Assembly: GCF_905372115.1 (NCBI RefSeq)
Contig: NZ_CAJPNR010000012.1
Coordinates: forward strand, 1-53,788
Direction: 5' to 3'
Origin: an uncultured Streptococcus sp.
GTDB lineage: Bacteria; Bacillota; Bacilli; Lactobacillales; Streptococcaceae
Length of the DNA: 53,788 bases
Each line of letters starts with the position of its first letter. Position 1 is the stretch's first letter. Below the pieces are notes generated by a model, which worked only from the letters and a program-made list of their open reading frames with translations, was not told the DNA's origin and did no database searches. Both the position numbers and the translations under genes were made by a program. Shown piece after piece: positions 8,198 to 17,239 of this stretch.

Positions 8198-9079
8198 ATG
8201 GCAGTTTCATTAAACGATATTAAAAATAAAATTGCATCCACGAAAAACACCAGTCAAATCACCAATGCCATGCAGATGGTTTCTGCTGCTAAGCTGGGAA
8301 AGTCTGAGGAAGCAGCTAAAAACTTTCAGGTCTATGCCCAGAAAGTGCGTAAGTTAGTTACGGATATGCTGCATGGCCACGAGACTGAAAATGCCCGTCA
8401 TCACTCGATGTTAATCAGTCGGCCGGTTAAGAAATCAGCCTATATTGTCATTACTTCTGACCGCGGTCTGGTAGGTGGCTATAATGCGACCATTCTCAAA
8501 GCCTTGATGGAGCTGAAAGCTGAGTACCATCCGACTGGAGAGGACTTTGAAGTCATCTGTATCGGAAGTGTTGGTGCTGATTTCTTCCGAGCTCGGGGCA
8601 TTCAGCCGGTTTATGAACTACGTGGTCTAGCAGATCAGCCTAGCTTTGATGAGGTTCGTAAAATCATTAGCAAGACCATTGAGATGTATCAGAATGAGCT
8701 TTTTGATGAGCTCTATGTTTGCTATAACCACCATGTCAACAGTCTGACCAGTCAGATGCGGGTGGAGCAGATGCTGCCAATCATTGACTTGGACCCTAAT
8801 GAAGCGGATGAAGATTATACGCTGAATCTGGAACTGGAGTCTAGTCGGGATTCTATCTTGGACCAGTTGTTGCCCCAGTTTGCAGAGAGTATGATTTACG
8901 GTGCTATTATTGATGCCAAGACGGCTGAGAATGCTGCCGGTATGACTGCTATGCAGACAGCGACAGACAATGCTAAAAAGGTCATCAGTGATTTGACTAT
9001 TCAGTATAACCGCGCTCGGCAGGCTGCCATTACGCAGGAAATTACTGAAATCGTGGCGGGTGCAAGCGCCCTAGAATAA
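8198..9079 (+). CDS. atpG: F1Fo ATP synthase subunit gamma
   Basis: Central rotor shaft, 293 residues. N- and C-terminal helices form the coiled coil: MAVSLNDIKNKIASTKNTSQIT at the start and the ...QYNRARQAAITQEITEIVAGASAL segment at the end, both family hallmarks. Conserved SDRGLVGGYN lies near residue 88. It transmits c-ring rotation to the catalytic beta subunits. Confidence 0.96.
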   Translation: MAVSLNDIKNKIASTKNTSQITNAMQMVSAAKLGKSEEAAKNFQVYAQKVRKLVTDMLHGHETENARHHSMLISRPVKKSAYIVITSDRGLVGGYNATILKALMELKAEYHPTGEDFEVICIGSVGADFFRARGIQPVYELRGLADQPSFDEVRKIISKTIEMYQNELFDELYVCYNHHVNSLTSQMRVEQMLPIIDLDPNEADEDYTLNLELESSRDSILDQLLPQFAESMIYGAIIDAKTAENAAGMTAMQTATDNAKKVISDLTIQYNRARQAAITQEITEIVAGASALE

Positions 9080-9117
9080 GGCCACAAATGAATTAGAAAT
9101 TAAACGAGGGAAAAAAC

Positions 9118-10524
9118 ATGAGCTCAGGCAAAATTGCTCAGGTTATCGGGCCGGTCGTAGACGTTGCGTTTGCTGCCGGAGACAAGCTACCTGAGATAAA
9201 TAATGCACTTGTAGTCTATAAAAATGATGAGAAAAAATCAAAAATCGTCCTTGAAGTAGCTCTTGAGCTTGGTGACGGTGTGGTGCGGACCATTGCAATG
9301 GAGTCGACCGATGGTTTGACGCGTGGTTTGGAGGTCTTGGATACTGGTCGTCCGATTTCTGTGCCAGTTGGCAAGGAAACTCTGGGGCGGGTGTTCAATG
9401 TCCTAGGAGACACTATTGACTTGGATGCGCCTTTTGCAGAGGATGCAGAGCGCCAGCCGATTCATAAGAAGGCACCGACCTTTGATGAACTATCGACTTC
9501 ATCAGAAATTCTGGAAACAGGGATTAAGGTTATCGACCTTCTAGCACCTTATCTGAAAGGTGGGAAGGTTGGACTCTTTGGTGGTGCCGGAGTAGGGAAG
9601 ACAGTCCTAATTCAGGAATTGATTCACAACATTGCCCAAGAACACGGTGGGATTTCTGTCTTCACAGGTGTTGGTGAACGGACGCGTGAAGGGAATGACC
9701 TCTACTGGGAAATGAAAGAGTCTGGCGTTATCGAAAAGACGGCTATGGTCTTTGGTCAGATGAATGAACCGCCAGGAGCTCGGATGCGGGTTGCTCTTAC
9801 CGGACTGACCATCGCGGAATATTTCCGTGATGTGGAAGGTCAGGACGTGCTGCTCTTTATTGACAACATCTTCCGCTTCACGCAGGCTGGTTCGGAAGTA
9901 TCTGCCCTCTTGGGACGAATGCCTTCAGCCGTTGGTTACCAGCCAACACTTGCGACAGAAATGGGACAGTTACAGGAGCGGATTACCTCAACCAAGAAAG
10001 GTTCCGTTACTTCTATCCAGGCCATCTATGTGCCAGCGGATGACTATACTGACCCAGCGCCGGCGACAGCTTTTGCTCACTTAGACTCTACGACCAACCT
10101 AGAGCGGAAATTGGTTCAGTTGGGGATTTACCCAGCCGTGGATCCACTCGCTTCCAGCTCTCGTGCCCTTTCTCCTGAGATTGTCGGAGAAGAGCACTAT
10201 GCAGTGGCTGCAGAGGTTAAGCGGGTTCTGCAACGTTATCACGAATTGCAGGATATTATTGCTATCCTTGGTATGGACGAGTTGTCTGACGATGAGAAGA
10301 CTTTGGTTGCACGTGCGAGGCGGATTCAGTTCTTCCTGTCACAGAACTTCAATGTGGCGGAGCAATTTACCGGCCAGCCTGGCTCTTATGTACCAGTAGC
10401 TGAAACGGTTCGTGGCTTCAAGGAAATCCTTGAAGGTAAGCACGATAAGCTGCCAGAGGATGCCTTCCGTGGTGTAGGCTCCATCGAGGATGTGTTGGCC
10501 AAGGCTGAGAAAATGGGATTCTAA
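9118..10524 (+). CDS. atpD: F1Fo ATP synthase subunit beta
   Basis: Catalytic F1 subunit, 468 residues. Walker A GGAGVGKT at 155-162, the catalytic glutamate in GERTREGND, Walker B LLFIDNIFRFTQAGSE, and the family signature PAVDPLASSSRAL. Hydrolyses or makes ATP depending on the proton gradient. SD GAGGGA precedes ATG at 9118. Confidence 0.98.
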   Translation: MSSGKIAQVIGPVVDVAFAAGDKLPEINNALVVYKNDEKKSKIVLEVALELGDGVVRTIAMESTDGLTRGLEVLDTGRPISVPVGKETLGRVFNVLGDTIDLDAPFAEDAERQPIHKKAPTFDELSTSSEILETGIKVIDLLAPYLKGGKVGLFGGAGVGKTVLIQELIHNIAQEHGGISVFTGVGERTREGNDLYWEMKESGVIEKTAMVFGQMNEPPGARMRVALTGLTIAEYFRDVEGQDVLLFIDNIFRFTQAGSEVSALLGRMPSAVGYQPTLATEMGQLQERITSTKKGSVTSIQAIYVPADDYTDPAPATAFAHLDSTTNLERKLVQLGIYPAVDPLASSSRALSPEIVGEEHYAVAAEVKRVLQRYHELQDIIAILGMDELSDDEKTLVARARRIQFFLSQNFNVAEQFTGQPGSYVPVAETVRGFKEILEGKHDKLPEDAFRGVGSIEDVLAKAEKMGF

Positions 10525-10534
10525 GAGGTGAATG

Positions 10535-10954
10535 ATGGCTCAAATGACAGTACAAATCGTGACACCGGATGGTCTTATTTATGATCACCATGCTGCATTT
10601 GTTTCCGTAAAGACCATTGATGGTGAGTTGGGGATTTTGCCCCGCCATATCAATACCATCGCTGTTTTAGAAGTGGATCAGGTTAAGGTGCGCCGGGTTG
10701 ATGATGACAAGCATATCGACTGGATTGCGGTCAACGGCGGAATCATTGAAATTGCAGACAATGTCATTACCATTGTGGCGGACTCAGCTGAGCGTGCGCG
10801 TGATATCGACATTAGTCGGGCTGAGAGAGCTAAGCTCCGAGCTGAGCAAGAAATCGAAGAAGCCCATGATAAGCACTTGATTGACCAAGAACGCCGGGCT
10901 AAGATTGCCCTGCAGCGGGCAATCAACCGGATCAATGTCGGAACAAGAATCTAA
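10535..10954 (+). CDS. atpC: F1Fo ATP synthase subunit epsilon
   Basis: Epsilon subunit of 139 residues: an N-terminal beta sandwich (to about 85, including LGILPRHINTIAVL) and a C-terminal two-helix domain that couples and can inhibit F1. Two adjacent ATGs exist at 10532 and 10535; the second gives the familiar start Met-Ala-Gln and a better spacing from AGAGG (10524-10528). Last gene of the operon; a strong terminator follows. Confidence 0.94.
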   Translation: MAQMTVQIVTPDGLIYDHHAAFVSVKTIDGELGILPRHINTIAVLEVDQVKVRRVDDDKHIDWIAVNGGIIEIADNVITIVADSAERARDIDISRAERAKLRAEQEIEEAHDKHLIDQERRAKIALQRAINRINVGTRI

Positions 10955-11033
10955 GAAGCTATTCTTGTCTGGATTGACGGAAGTCATCCTTCATCTGACG
11001 AGACTTGGCTTCATGAATACAAACTGAACACGC

Positions 11034-11066
11034 AAAACTGGGGCAGAAATGTCTCAGTTTTCTTTT
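11034..11066 (+). terminator. Terminator of the atp operon
   Basis: A 12-bp stem (11034-11045 with 11050-11061, some G-U pairs) closes a GAAA tetraloop and runs into a T-rich tract to 11066. Confidence 0.8.
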
Positions 11067-11115
11067 CCAAAGAAAAAGGGCAGGACTGTTTAGTTCGTCC
11101 CTGACTGGAGTCTTG

Positions 11116-11124
11116 TGGTATAAT
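11116..11124 (+). promoter_or_regulatory. Extended -10 promoter, apparently leaderless
   Basis: TGG-TATAAT at 11116-11124. The start codon of the next gene is only 7 nt downstream of the -10 and no SD is present, so transcription should begin at or next to the ATG. Confidence 0.55.
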
Positions 11125-11131
11125 AAAAGTT

Positions 11132-11362
11132 ATGGTAGAAGTTATTTTTAAATTATGCAGTCATTTGCTCTTTATTTTCTTTGCCTTTCATCTGCTGTCA
11201 ACAGTTGTTGAGTGGGAGAGATTTTTCAAGGTCAATGCCGATAATGCCATGAAGATTCGCTTTTTGATTCTCTTGTTTAGCATTGCCTTGGGCTATTTAG
11301 TCAGCCTTTTCTTCATTGGTATTTATGATATGAGCCGGGCGATTTTTAATGGTACTTTATAA
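11132..11362 (+). CDS. DUF1146 family membrane protein
   Basis: A 76-residue protein with two hydrophobic helices (about 7-24 and 45-66) separated by a charged segment containing EWERFFK. This matches the small DUF1146 (B. subtilis YwzB-like) family that commonly precedes murA in Firmicutes. Function unknown. No Shine-Dalgarno; an extended -10 lies 7 nt upstream, suggesting a leaderless mRNA. Confidence 0.7.
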   Translation: MVEVIFKLCSHLLFIFFAFHLLSTVVEWERFFKVNADNAMKIRFLILLFSIALGYLVSLFFIGIYDMSRAIFNGTL

Positions 11363-11381
11363 GGTCATATTTTTGATTTTA

Positions 11382-11390
11382 TGGTATGAT
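11382..11390 (+). promoter_or_regulatory. Extended -10 promoter for murA
   Basis: TGG-TATGAT at 11382-11390, 39 nt before the murA ATG. No good -35 at 17 bp. Confidence 0.4.
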
Positions 11391-11429
11391 AGTATGGATG
11401 ATTTTAAAAATTTAGAGTAAGGAATCGGT

Positions 11430-12710
11430 ATGGAAAAAATTATTATTCAAGGTGGAGATAATCGCTTGGTCGGAAAGGTCAAGATTGAAGGAGCAAAAAA
11501 TGCGGTGCTGCCTCTCTTAGCAGCGACAGTATTGGCTAGCGAAGGTCAGTCTGTTTTGAAAAATGTTCCGGTCTTGTCTGATGTCTTTACCATGAACAAT
11601 GTGGTCCGCGGTTTAAACACTCAGGTGGATTTTAATCAGGAAGAAAATACAGTTGTTGTGGATGCCACCCAGCCCTTGTCTGAGGAGGCACCTTACAAAT
11701 ACGTCAGCAAAATGCGGGCGTCTATCGTTGTTTTGGGGCCAGTCCTAGCTCGTAATGGTCATGCTAAAGTTTCCATGCCAGGCGGCTGTACGATTGGCAG
11801 CCGGCCTATTGATTTGCACCTGAAGGGCTTAGAAGCCATGGGCGCTCAGATTACCCAAACAGCGGGTTATATCGAAGCGAAGGCAGATCAGCTCAAGGGT
11901 GCCCACATTTACATGGACTTTCCTAGTGTGGGAGCAACGCAAAACATCATGATGGCTGCGACGTTGGCTCAAGGCACGACAGTGATTGAAAATGCTGCTC
12001 GGGAGCCTGAAATTGTTGACCTAGCCCTCTTTTTAAATGAAATGGGAGCCAAGGTCAGAGGAGCAGGTACCGAAACTTTGACCATTGTCGGAGTGGATCA
12101 GCTGCGAGGGGCCAAGCATAATGTGGTTCAAGACCGTATCGAAGCAGGAACTTTTATGGTTGCCGCAGCCATGACCAGCGGTGACTTGCTGATTGAGGAT
12201 GCCATTTGGGAGCACAACCGTCCCCTGCTTTCCAAAATGCAGGAAATGGGAGTGGAAGTGACAGAGGAAGATGAAGGGATTCGGATTCGTTCCGATGTTT
12301 CGAAGCTGAGACCGGTTTCGGTCAAAACCCTTCCTTATCCGGGCTTCCCTACCGACATGCAGGCTCAGTTTACGGCGCTGATGGCTATGGCCAAGGGCGA
12401 GTCTACGATGATTGAGACCGTCTTTGAGAACCGCTTCCAGCATCTGGAGGAAATGCGTCGGATGGGGTTGCACTCTGATATCATGCGTGACACAGCTCGT
12501 ATCTGGGGCGGTGGAAGTCTTCAGGGAGCTGAAGTCATGTCAACAGACCTCCGGGCCAGTGCGACTTTGATTCTGATGGGCTTGATTGCTGAAGGCGAGA
12601 CTAAGGTCAGCAAGCTTGTACACTTAGACCGAGGCTACTATAAATTCCATGAGAAATTGTCAGCCTTGGGAGCCAAAGTGAAGCGTGTAAAGGAAGAAGA
12701 CGATGAGTGA
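11430..12710 (+). CDS. murA: UDP-N-acetylglucosamine 1-carboxyvinyltransferase
   Basis: First committed step of peptidoglycan synthesis: transfers enolpyruvate from PEP to UDP-GlcNAc in the cytoplasm. 426 residues. The substrate motif is K23-N24 in EGAKNAVLPLLAA; the catalytic, fosfomycin-reactive cysteine is C120 in PGGCTIGSRP. Streptococci carry two MurA paralogs; this copy, between atp and epuA-endA, is one of them. SD AAGGAA. The stop overlaps the following epuA by 8 nt. Confidence 0.95.
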   Translation: MEKIIIQGGDNRLVGKVKIEGAKNAVLPLLAATVLASEGQSVLKNVPVLSDVFTMNNVVRGLNTQVDFNQEENTVVVDATQPLSEEAPYKYVSKMRASIVVLGPVLARNGHAKVSMPGGCTIGSRPIDLHLKGLEAMGAQITQTAGYIEAKADQLKGAHIYMDFPSVGATQNIMMAATLAQGTTVIENAAREPEIVDLALFLNEMGAKVRGAGTETLTIVGVDQLRGAKHNVVQDRIEAGTFMVAAAMTSGDLLIEDAIWEHNRPLLSKMQEMGVEVTEEDEGIRIRSDVSKLRPVSVKTLPYPGFPTDMQAQFTALMAMAKGESTMIETVFENRFQHLEEMRRMGLHSDIMRDTARIWGGGSLQGAEVMSTDLRASATLILMGLIAEGETKVSKLVHLDRGYYKFHEKLSALGAKVKRVKEEDDE

Positions 12711-12885
12711 AAATCTTAAATATTTAGGCCGACAGATTGGCCTTGTTTTACTGGTTCTTTTGGTAGCTGTGATTCTCTTTTTTGTGGCTTTGATGATTGG
12801 TTATAATGTTATCGGAAACGGTAAGGGCTCTATCTGGTCACCAGAAACCTGGCAAGAATTAATCGGGAAGTTTACTGGAAACTAG
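12703..12885 (+). CDS. epuA: EpuA-like small membrane protein (RNA polymerase beta-associated family)
   Basis: A 60-residue protein with one long hydrophobic helix (about 13-36) and a short C-terminal tail rich in Gly/Trp. This is the family found directly before endA in pneumococcus (EpuA), often annotated as DNA-directed RNA polymerase subunit beta because it can be fused to RpoB-adjacent proteins elsewhere. The start overlaps the end of murA, implying co-translation. Function is not established; a role in assembling or anchoring EndA is only a contextual guess. Confidence 0.75.
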   Translation: MSENLKYLGRQIGLVLLVLLVAVILFFVALMIGYNVIGNGKGSIWSPETWQELIGKFTGN

Positions 12886-12943
12886 CTCCTAGTTGAAAAG
12901 ATTGGCTGAAATGAATCCAGTTTGCTAAGTTGAAAGAAAGAAG

Positions 12944-13804
12944 ATGAAAAGAAAGACTAGTCAGAAAAGGAATTCTAAGAGCCTGCAAGGCTGGGCTGGG
13001 CTGACTCTGGCCTTGATTTTAGCTCTGGCTGGCTATTTCTGGGGACAGGATGGTCAGCAGCCACTTCAGAGTCCAAATTCAGAAATCAGGGTTGGGCAAG
13101 TCCAAGATCAGGGCACTCCTAGTCGGGAACTGGCTGAGAGCGTTCTGACGGATGCTGTCCGAGCTCAGCTCAAAGGCAGCATTGAATGGAACGGAGCTGG
13201 TGCCTTTATCGTGAATGGAAATAAGACAGACTTGGATGCAGGGATTTCGAGTAAGTCTTATGCTGTCAATAAGACCAAGCTTGTTCAAGGGAAAACCCTT
13301 CCGACAGTGGCGAATGCCTTTTTATCCAAGTCTACCCGCCAGTACAAAAAACGGGAAGAAACTGGAAATGCCAACACTTCATGGGTACCGGCAGGCTGGC
13401 ATCAACTCAAGAACCTCCCTGGTGAGTACAATCATGCTGTGGACCGAGGACATCTCTTGGCCTATTCGCTGATCGGTGGTTTGAAGGGCTTTGATGCCTC
13501 TACCAGCAATCCTGCCAATATCGCTGTGCAGACGGCTTGGTCCAACCAAGCCAATGAAGCGGATTCAACAGGGCAGAATTACTATGAGACAAAGATCCGT
13601 AAGGCCCTGGATAAGAACAAGCGGGTGCGCTACCGGGTAACCTTGATTTATGCCACGGAGACTGATTTAGTACCGGTTGGGTCACATTTAGAGGCCAAGT
13701 CCAGCGATGGCAGTCTGGAATTTAATGTCTTTATCCCGAATGTGCAAAAAGGGATTCGCCTGGACTATAATAGTGGCAAGGTCAGTCTGGATAGAGGTTC
13801 TTAA
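12944..13804 (+). CDS. endA: DNA-entry nuclease, membrane anchored
   Basis: Non-specific beta-beta-alpha-metal nuclease that degrades one strand during DNA uptake in transformation and can digest neutrophil extracellular DNA. 286 residues: a basic N-terminus, an uncleaved signal anchor (about 17-35), then the nuclease domain with the DRGH motif (D167-H170; H170 the general base) and the metal-binding Asn region SNQANEADSTGQN. SD is weak. The context epuA-endA is conserved in transformable streptococci. No competence CIN-box was seen nearby. Confidence 0.93.
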   Translation: MKRKTSQKRNSKSLQGWAGLTLALILALAGYFWGQDGQQPLQSPNSEIRVGQVQDQGTPSRELAESVLTDAVRAQLKGSIEWNGAGAFIVNGNKTDLDAGISSKSYAVNKTKLVQGKTLPTVANAFLSKSTRQYKKREETGNANTSWVPAGWHQLKNLPGEYNHAVDRGHLLAYSLIGGLKGFDASTSNPANIAVQTAWSNQANEADSTGQNYYETKIRKALDKNKRVRYRVTLIYATETDLVPVGSHLEAKSSDGSLEFNVFIPNVQKGIRLDYNSGKVSLDRGS

Positions 13805-13884
13805 TTTTATACTCAAAAATAGATTTGCAAAGAGTATTCATTAGAATGAAAAGAAATGGTTGCAGATTTGTAGTCATTTTCTTT

Positions 13885-13890
13885 TATAAT
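13885..13890 (+). promoter_or_regulatory. Candidate -10 before metalloprotease gene
   Basis: TATAAT at 13885-13890; the only -35-like element, TTGCAG at 13860-13865, is 19 bp away. The 177-nt gap between endA and the next gene otherwise holds a weak ATACTC/GAGTAT stem. Confidence 0.3.
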
Positions 13891-13981
13891 AATAGATAGA
13901 AAGAAGGCTAATTTTTCAGTCTTCTTTAAGAAAGCGGTGGTAAAATCAACGTTCTCTTACAATCTAGTAAAGGAGGTTGCA

Positions 13982-14701
13982 ATGGGACTTATTTTTAAAA
14001 GCATCCGGTTCCTCATGCGTCTGATTGGGCGCGTGGTTTGGGGACTTGCCTGGTCCTTTGTCCTGAGCTTTATGGTTATTGTCGGAATTTTCTATTTTAC
14101 CACTTCGACAGAGCCAGGTACCGAGGGACTGACGCAGGCTGTTCAGACAGCTGTTGGCAGAGTGGATCAATTTTTAAATCACCAAGGCATTTCCACGGGA
14201 CTTCACAGCAGTGAGGAGACACAGACGGATCAGCTGACAGATGAGCATGCAACAACAGGGGCTCGTTGGGAACAGCCAAGCGCTACAATTTATATCGATA
14301 CAAATAATGAAACCTTCCGTTCAGCCTATAAGGAGGCCATTGATTCTTGGAATCAAACAGGTGCCTTCACCTTTCAAATCATCAATGACAAAGACAAGGC
14401 GGACATTGTTGCGACGGAGATGAACGACGGCAACATCAGTGCAGCTGGTGAAGCTGAGTCGCAGACCAATCTCCTAACCAAGCGGTTTACCCATGTCACG
14501 GTTCGCCTTAATAGTTACTACCTGCTGGACAGTCGCTATGCCTATTCTCATGAGCGGATTGTCAATACAGCAGCGCACGAATTGGGCCATGCTATCGGAT
14601 TAGACCATAATGAGGAGGAATCAGTGATGCAGTCAGCAGGCTCGTTTTACAGTATCCAGCCGACAGATATCCAGGCTGTAAAAGACTTGTATCAATCGTA
14701 A
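13982..14701 (+). CDS. Membrane-anchored matrixin-type zinc metalloprotease
   Basis: 239 residues starting at the ATG after a perfect AAAGGAGG; an upstream in-frame ATG at 13937 lacks an SD. One hydrophobic segment (about 20-40), then an extracellular linker rich in Thr/Gln/Glu, then a metzincin domain: H199-E-L-G-H203-A-I-G-L-D-H209 supplies three zinc ligands and the catalytic glutamate, followed by the Met-turn ESVMQSAGS. This fits peptidase family M10 (matrixin-like). Probably a cell-surface protease; substrate unknown. A four-helix small membrane protein gene starts 4 nt after the stop, so they are likely co-translated. Confidence 0.85.
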   Translation: MGLIFKSIRFLMRLIGRVVWGLAWSFVLSFMVIVGIFYFTTSTEPGTEGLTQAVQTAVGRVDQFLNHQGISTGLHSSEETQTDQLTDEHATTGARWEQPSATIYIDTNNETFRSAYKEAIDSWNQTGAFTFQIINDKDKADIVATEMNDGNISAAGEAESQTNLLTKRFTHVTVRLNSYYLLDSRYAYSHERIVNTAAHELGHAIGLDHNEEESVMQSAGSFYSIQPTDIQAVKDLYQS

Positions 14702-14705
14702 GCCT

Positions 14706-15071
14706 ATGTTAAAATCTATTTTTTACTTGATTCGACACTTTCCAGAGCAAGTTTTTCTCTTTGTTTTTAACTCAGGAATCTTTGTCTGGCTATGGAAAAG
14801 CGGCAATGAGATTGCCAACCAGCTAGGAGTGACAGCGGCTTGGGAAAATCATGTTCCGGCGCCCATTCAGGTCTTCTTCGGCCAGAATATTGAGGCAGTT
14901 CAGGGATTTTTTCACAATTCCGCCTTTATGTGGCTAGTCGGGTCCATGATAATCCTTCTGGTTATTCGTCTGATCAAGGGAATGATTAAATTTGTTGTCT
15001 TTGCGGTTCTGATTTTGCTGGGAATTTATCTGATTATGCAGAATCAATCTATTCTCAATAGTTTTATGTAA
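14706..15071 (+). CDS. Small membrane protein downstream of metalloprotease
   Basis: 121 residues, with hydrophobic stretches near 12-30, 75-90 and 94-113 and a basic RLIKGMIK turn between the last two. I do not recognise a family. It begins 4 nt after the metalloprotease stop and is followed by a terminator, so the pair forms a two-gene unit; a partner or substrate-presenting role is inference only. Confidence 0.65.
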   Translation: MLKSIFYLIRHFPEQVFLFVFNSGIFVWLWKSGNEIANQLGVTAAWENHVPAPIQVFFGQNIEAVQGFFHNSAFMWLVGSMIILLVIRLIKGMIKFVVFAVLILLGIYLIMQNQSILNSFM

Positions 15072-15097
15072 GGCAGTCTGGTATGACTGTCTTTTTT
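15072..15097 (+). terminator. Terminator after metalloprotease operon
   Basis: 7-bp stem GGCAGTC/GACTGTC (15072-15078 with 15085-15091) followed by a T run. Confidence 0.7.
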
Positions 15098-15155
15098 CTT
15101 TTGGGGAGCTGAGTTCGCTTTCTCTTGAATTCTGATAGCTGTGCTTCTGGAAATC

Positions 15156-15164
15156 TGCTATAAT
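15156..15164 (+). promoter_or_regulatory. Extended -10 promoter, apparently leaderless
   Basis: TGC-TATAAT at 15156-15164; the ABC-F start codon at 15171 is only 6 nt downstream and there is no SD. Confidence 0.55.
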
Positions 15165-15170
15165 GGTCTT

Positions 15171-17066
15171 ATGATTATTTTACAAGCAAGCAAGATTGAG
15201 CGCTCTTTTGCAGGGGAGCTTCTTTTTGACAATATTAACCTGCAGGTGGATGAGGGTGATCGGATTGCCCTCGTCGGTAAAAATGGAGCTGGGAAGTCAA
15301 CCCTGCTCAAGATTTTGGTGAGAGAGGAAGAGCCTACTTCTGGTCAGATCAATAAAAAACGAGACTTGTCTCTGTCCTATCTGGCTCAGGACAGCCGCTT
15401 TGAGTCGGAGAATACCATCTACGATGAGATGCTGCTGGTCTTTGATAGTCTGCGTCAGCAAGAGAAGCGCTTGCGGCAGATGGAGCTGCAAATGGGAGAA
15501 TTGTCAGGGGAAGACCTGACTGCTCTCATGACCCAGTACGACCAGCTGTCAGAGGCCTTTCGCCAGAAAGGTGGTTTTACCTACGAGGCTGATATTCGAG
15601 CGATTTTAAATGGCTTCAAGTTTGACCAGTCCATGTGGCAGATGAAGATTTCTGAGCTGTCAGGCGGGCAGAATACCCGTCTGGCTCTGGCTAAGATGCT
15701 TTTGGAAAAGCCAGAACTGCTGGTCTTGGACGAGCCGACCAACCATTTGGATATTGAGACCATTGCCTGGCTAGAGACGTACTTAGTCAACTACAGCGGT
15801 GCCCTGATCATCGTCAGCCACGACCGCTATTTCTTAGATAAGGTTGCAACCATCACGCTGGATTTGACCAAGCATTCCTTGGATCGCTATGTGGGCAATT
15901 ACTCTAGCTTTGTGGTCCAAAAGGAGCAGAAGCTGGCCACTGAAGCCAAGAACTATGAAAAGCAACAGAAAGAAATCGCTGCGCTGGAGGACTTTGTCAA
16001 TCGCAATCTGGTCCGGGCTTCCACTACCAAGCGGGCTCAGTCCCGCCGCAAGCAGCTGGAAAAGATGGAGCGTTTGGACAGGCCGGAGACCGGCAATCGC
16101 TCGGCTAATATGACCTTCAAATCCGATAAAGTTTCAGGCAATGTTGTTCTGACCTTGGAAGACGCAGCTATTGGCTACGGAGAGGAAGTCCTGTCGGAGC
16201 CGATTAACCTTGATATTCGCAAGTTTAATGCGGTAGCTATTGTCGGGCCAAATGGGATTGGAAAAACGACCTTGATTAAATCACTAATCGGTCAAGTGCC
16301 CTTCATCAGGGGCAAGGAGCAGCTGGGAGCTAATGTGGAAGTGGGCTACTATGACCAGACCCAGAGCAAGCTGACTCCCAGCAATACGGTTCTTGATGAG
16401 CTATGGAATGACTTCAAGCTGACGCCAGAGGTCGAAATTCGCAATCGCTTAGGCGCTTTTCTCTTTTCGGGAGACGATGTCAAGAAGTCTGTCGGCATGC
16501 TATCAGGTGGAGAGCGAGCACGCCTGCTCCTAGCCAAGCTGTCTATGGAAAACAACAACTTTCTCATCCTAGACGAGCCGACCAACCACCTGGACATTGA
16601 CAGCAAGGAAGTGCTGGAAAATGCCCTGATTGACTTTGACGGCACCCTGCTCTTTGTCAGCCATGACCGTTACTTTATCAATCGCGTGGCCACTCAGATC
16701 ATCGAGCTCTCTGAGACAGGCTCTACCCTTTATCTGGGTGATTATGACTATTATCTGGAGAAAAAGGCAGAGCTGGAAGCCTTGCGTGAGGAGACGGAGC
16801 AGGTCGATTCCGACAAGCCTGCCCCAGCCAATGACTATCAGCTTCAAAAGGAAAACCAGAAAGAACAACGCCGGCTGGCCCGCCGCTTAGAGCAATTGGA
16901 AGCGCAAATCGAGGACTTGGACAGTCAGATCAGTCAGCTTCAGGAAGCCATGGAGGCTACTAATGATGCCGGTGAACTCATGGAGAGCCAGCAGCAAATC
17001 GACCAGCTGACCGCTGCCCAAGAAGAAGCCATGCTAGAATGGGAAGAACTGGCGGAGAAGGTGTAG
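15171..17066 (+). CDS. ABC-F family ATPase
   Basis: A soluble duplicated ABC ATPase without membrane domains, 631 residues. First cassette: Walker A GKNGAGKST near residue 36, signature ELSGGQ, Walker B LLVLDEPTNHLD. Second cassette: GPNGIGKTT, MLSGGE, FLILDEPTNHLD. A linker with coiled-coil and basic residues (about 240-310) and a C-terminal coiled coil rich in Glu/Gln fit the YdiF/Uup-like branch that acts on ribosomes. Start chosen at Met-Ile-Ile-Leu-Gln-Ala-Ser-Lys; the codons before it lie within the promoter. Likely translation factor rather than transporter. Confidence 0.9.
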   Translation: MIILQASKIERSFAGELLFDNINLQVDEGDRIALVGKNGAGKSTLLKILVREEEPTSGQINKKRDLSLSYLAQDSRFESENTIYDEMLLVFDSLRQQEKRLRQMELQMGELSGEDLTALMTQYDQLSEAFRQKGGFTYEADIRAILNGFKFDQSMWQMKISELSGGQNTRLALAKMLLEKPELLVLDEPTNHLDIETIAWLETYLVNYSGALIIVSHDRYFLDKVATITLDLTKHSLDRYVGNYSSFVVQKEQKLATEAKNYEKQQKEIAALEDFVNRNLVRASTTKRAQSRRKQLEKMERLDRPETGNRSANMTFKSDKVSGNVVLTLEDAAIGYGEEVLSEPINLDIRKFNAVAIVGPNGIGKTTLIKSLIGQVPFIRGKEQLGANVEVGYYDQTQSKLTPSNTVLDELWNDFKLTPEVEIRNRLGAFLFSGDDVKKSVGMLSGGERARLLLAKLSMENNNFLILDEPTNHLDIDSKEVLENALIDFDGTLLFVSHDRYFINRVATQIIELSETGSTLYLGDYDYYLEKKAELEALREETEQVDSDKPAPANDYQLQKENQKEQRRLARRLEQLEAQIEDLDSQISQLQEAMEATNDAGELMESQQQIDQLTAAQEEAMLEWEELAEKV

Positions 17067-17116
17067 GAGTATGCAGTTTCTGTGAGAAATGAGCTTCTTA
17101 GAGCTCATAATGCTTA

Positions 17117-17132
17117 ATTTCACATGTGAAAT
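17117..17132. repeat. 16-bp perfect palindrome
   Basis: ATTTCACATGTGAAAT is a perfect palindrome 51 nt after the ABC-F stop. It may be a regulator binding site; no promoter with clear boxes accompanies it. Confidence 0.4.
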
Positions 17133-17239
17133 CAGTCAAAAAAAGGTAAAAAACGAATTTTTACATGTGTTCTGAGATTTTTTCGAGGAAAATAAACTAT
17201 TCTTCATGCAATCTAAGTTCTTTTAAAGAAAGTCAGTCC

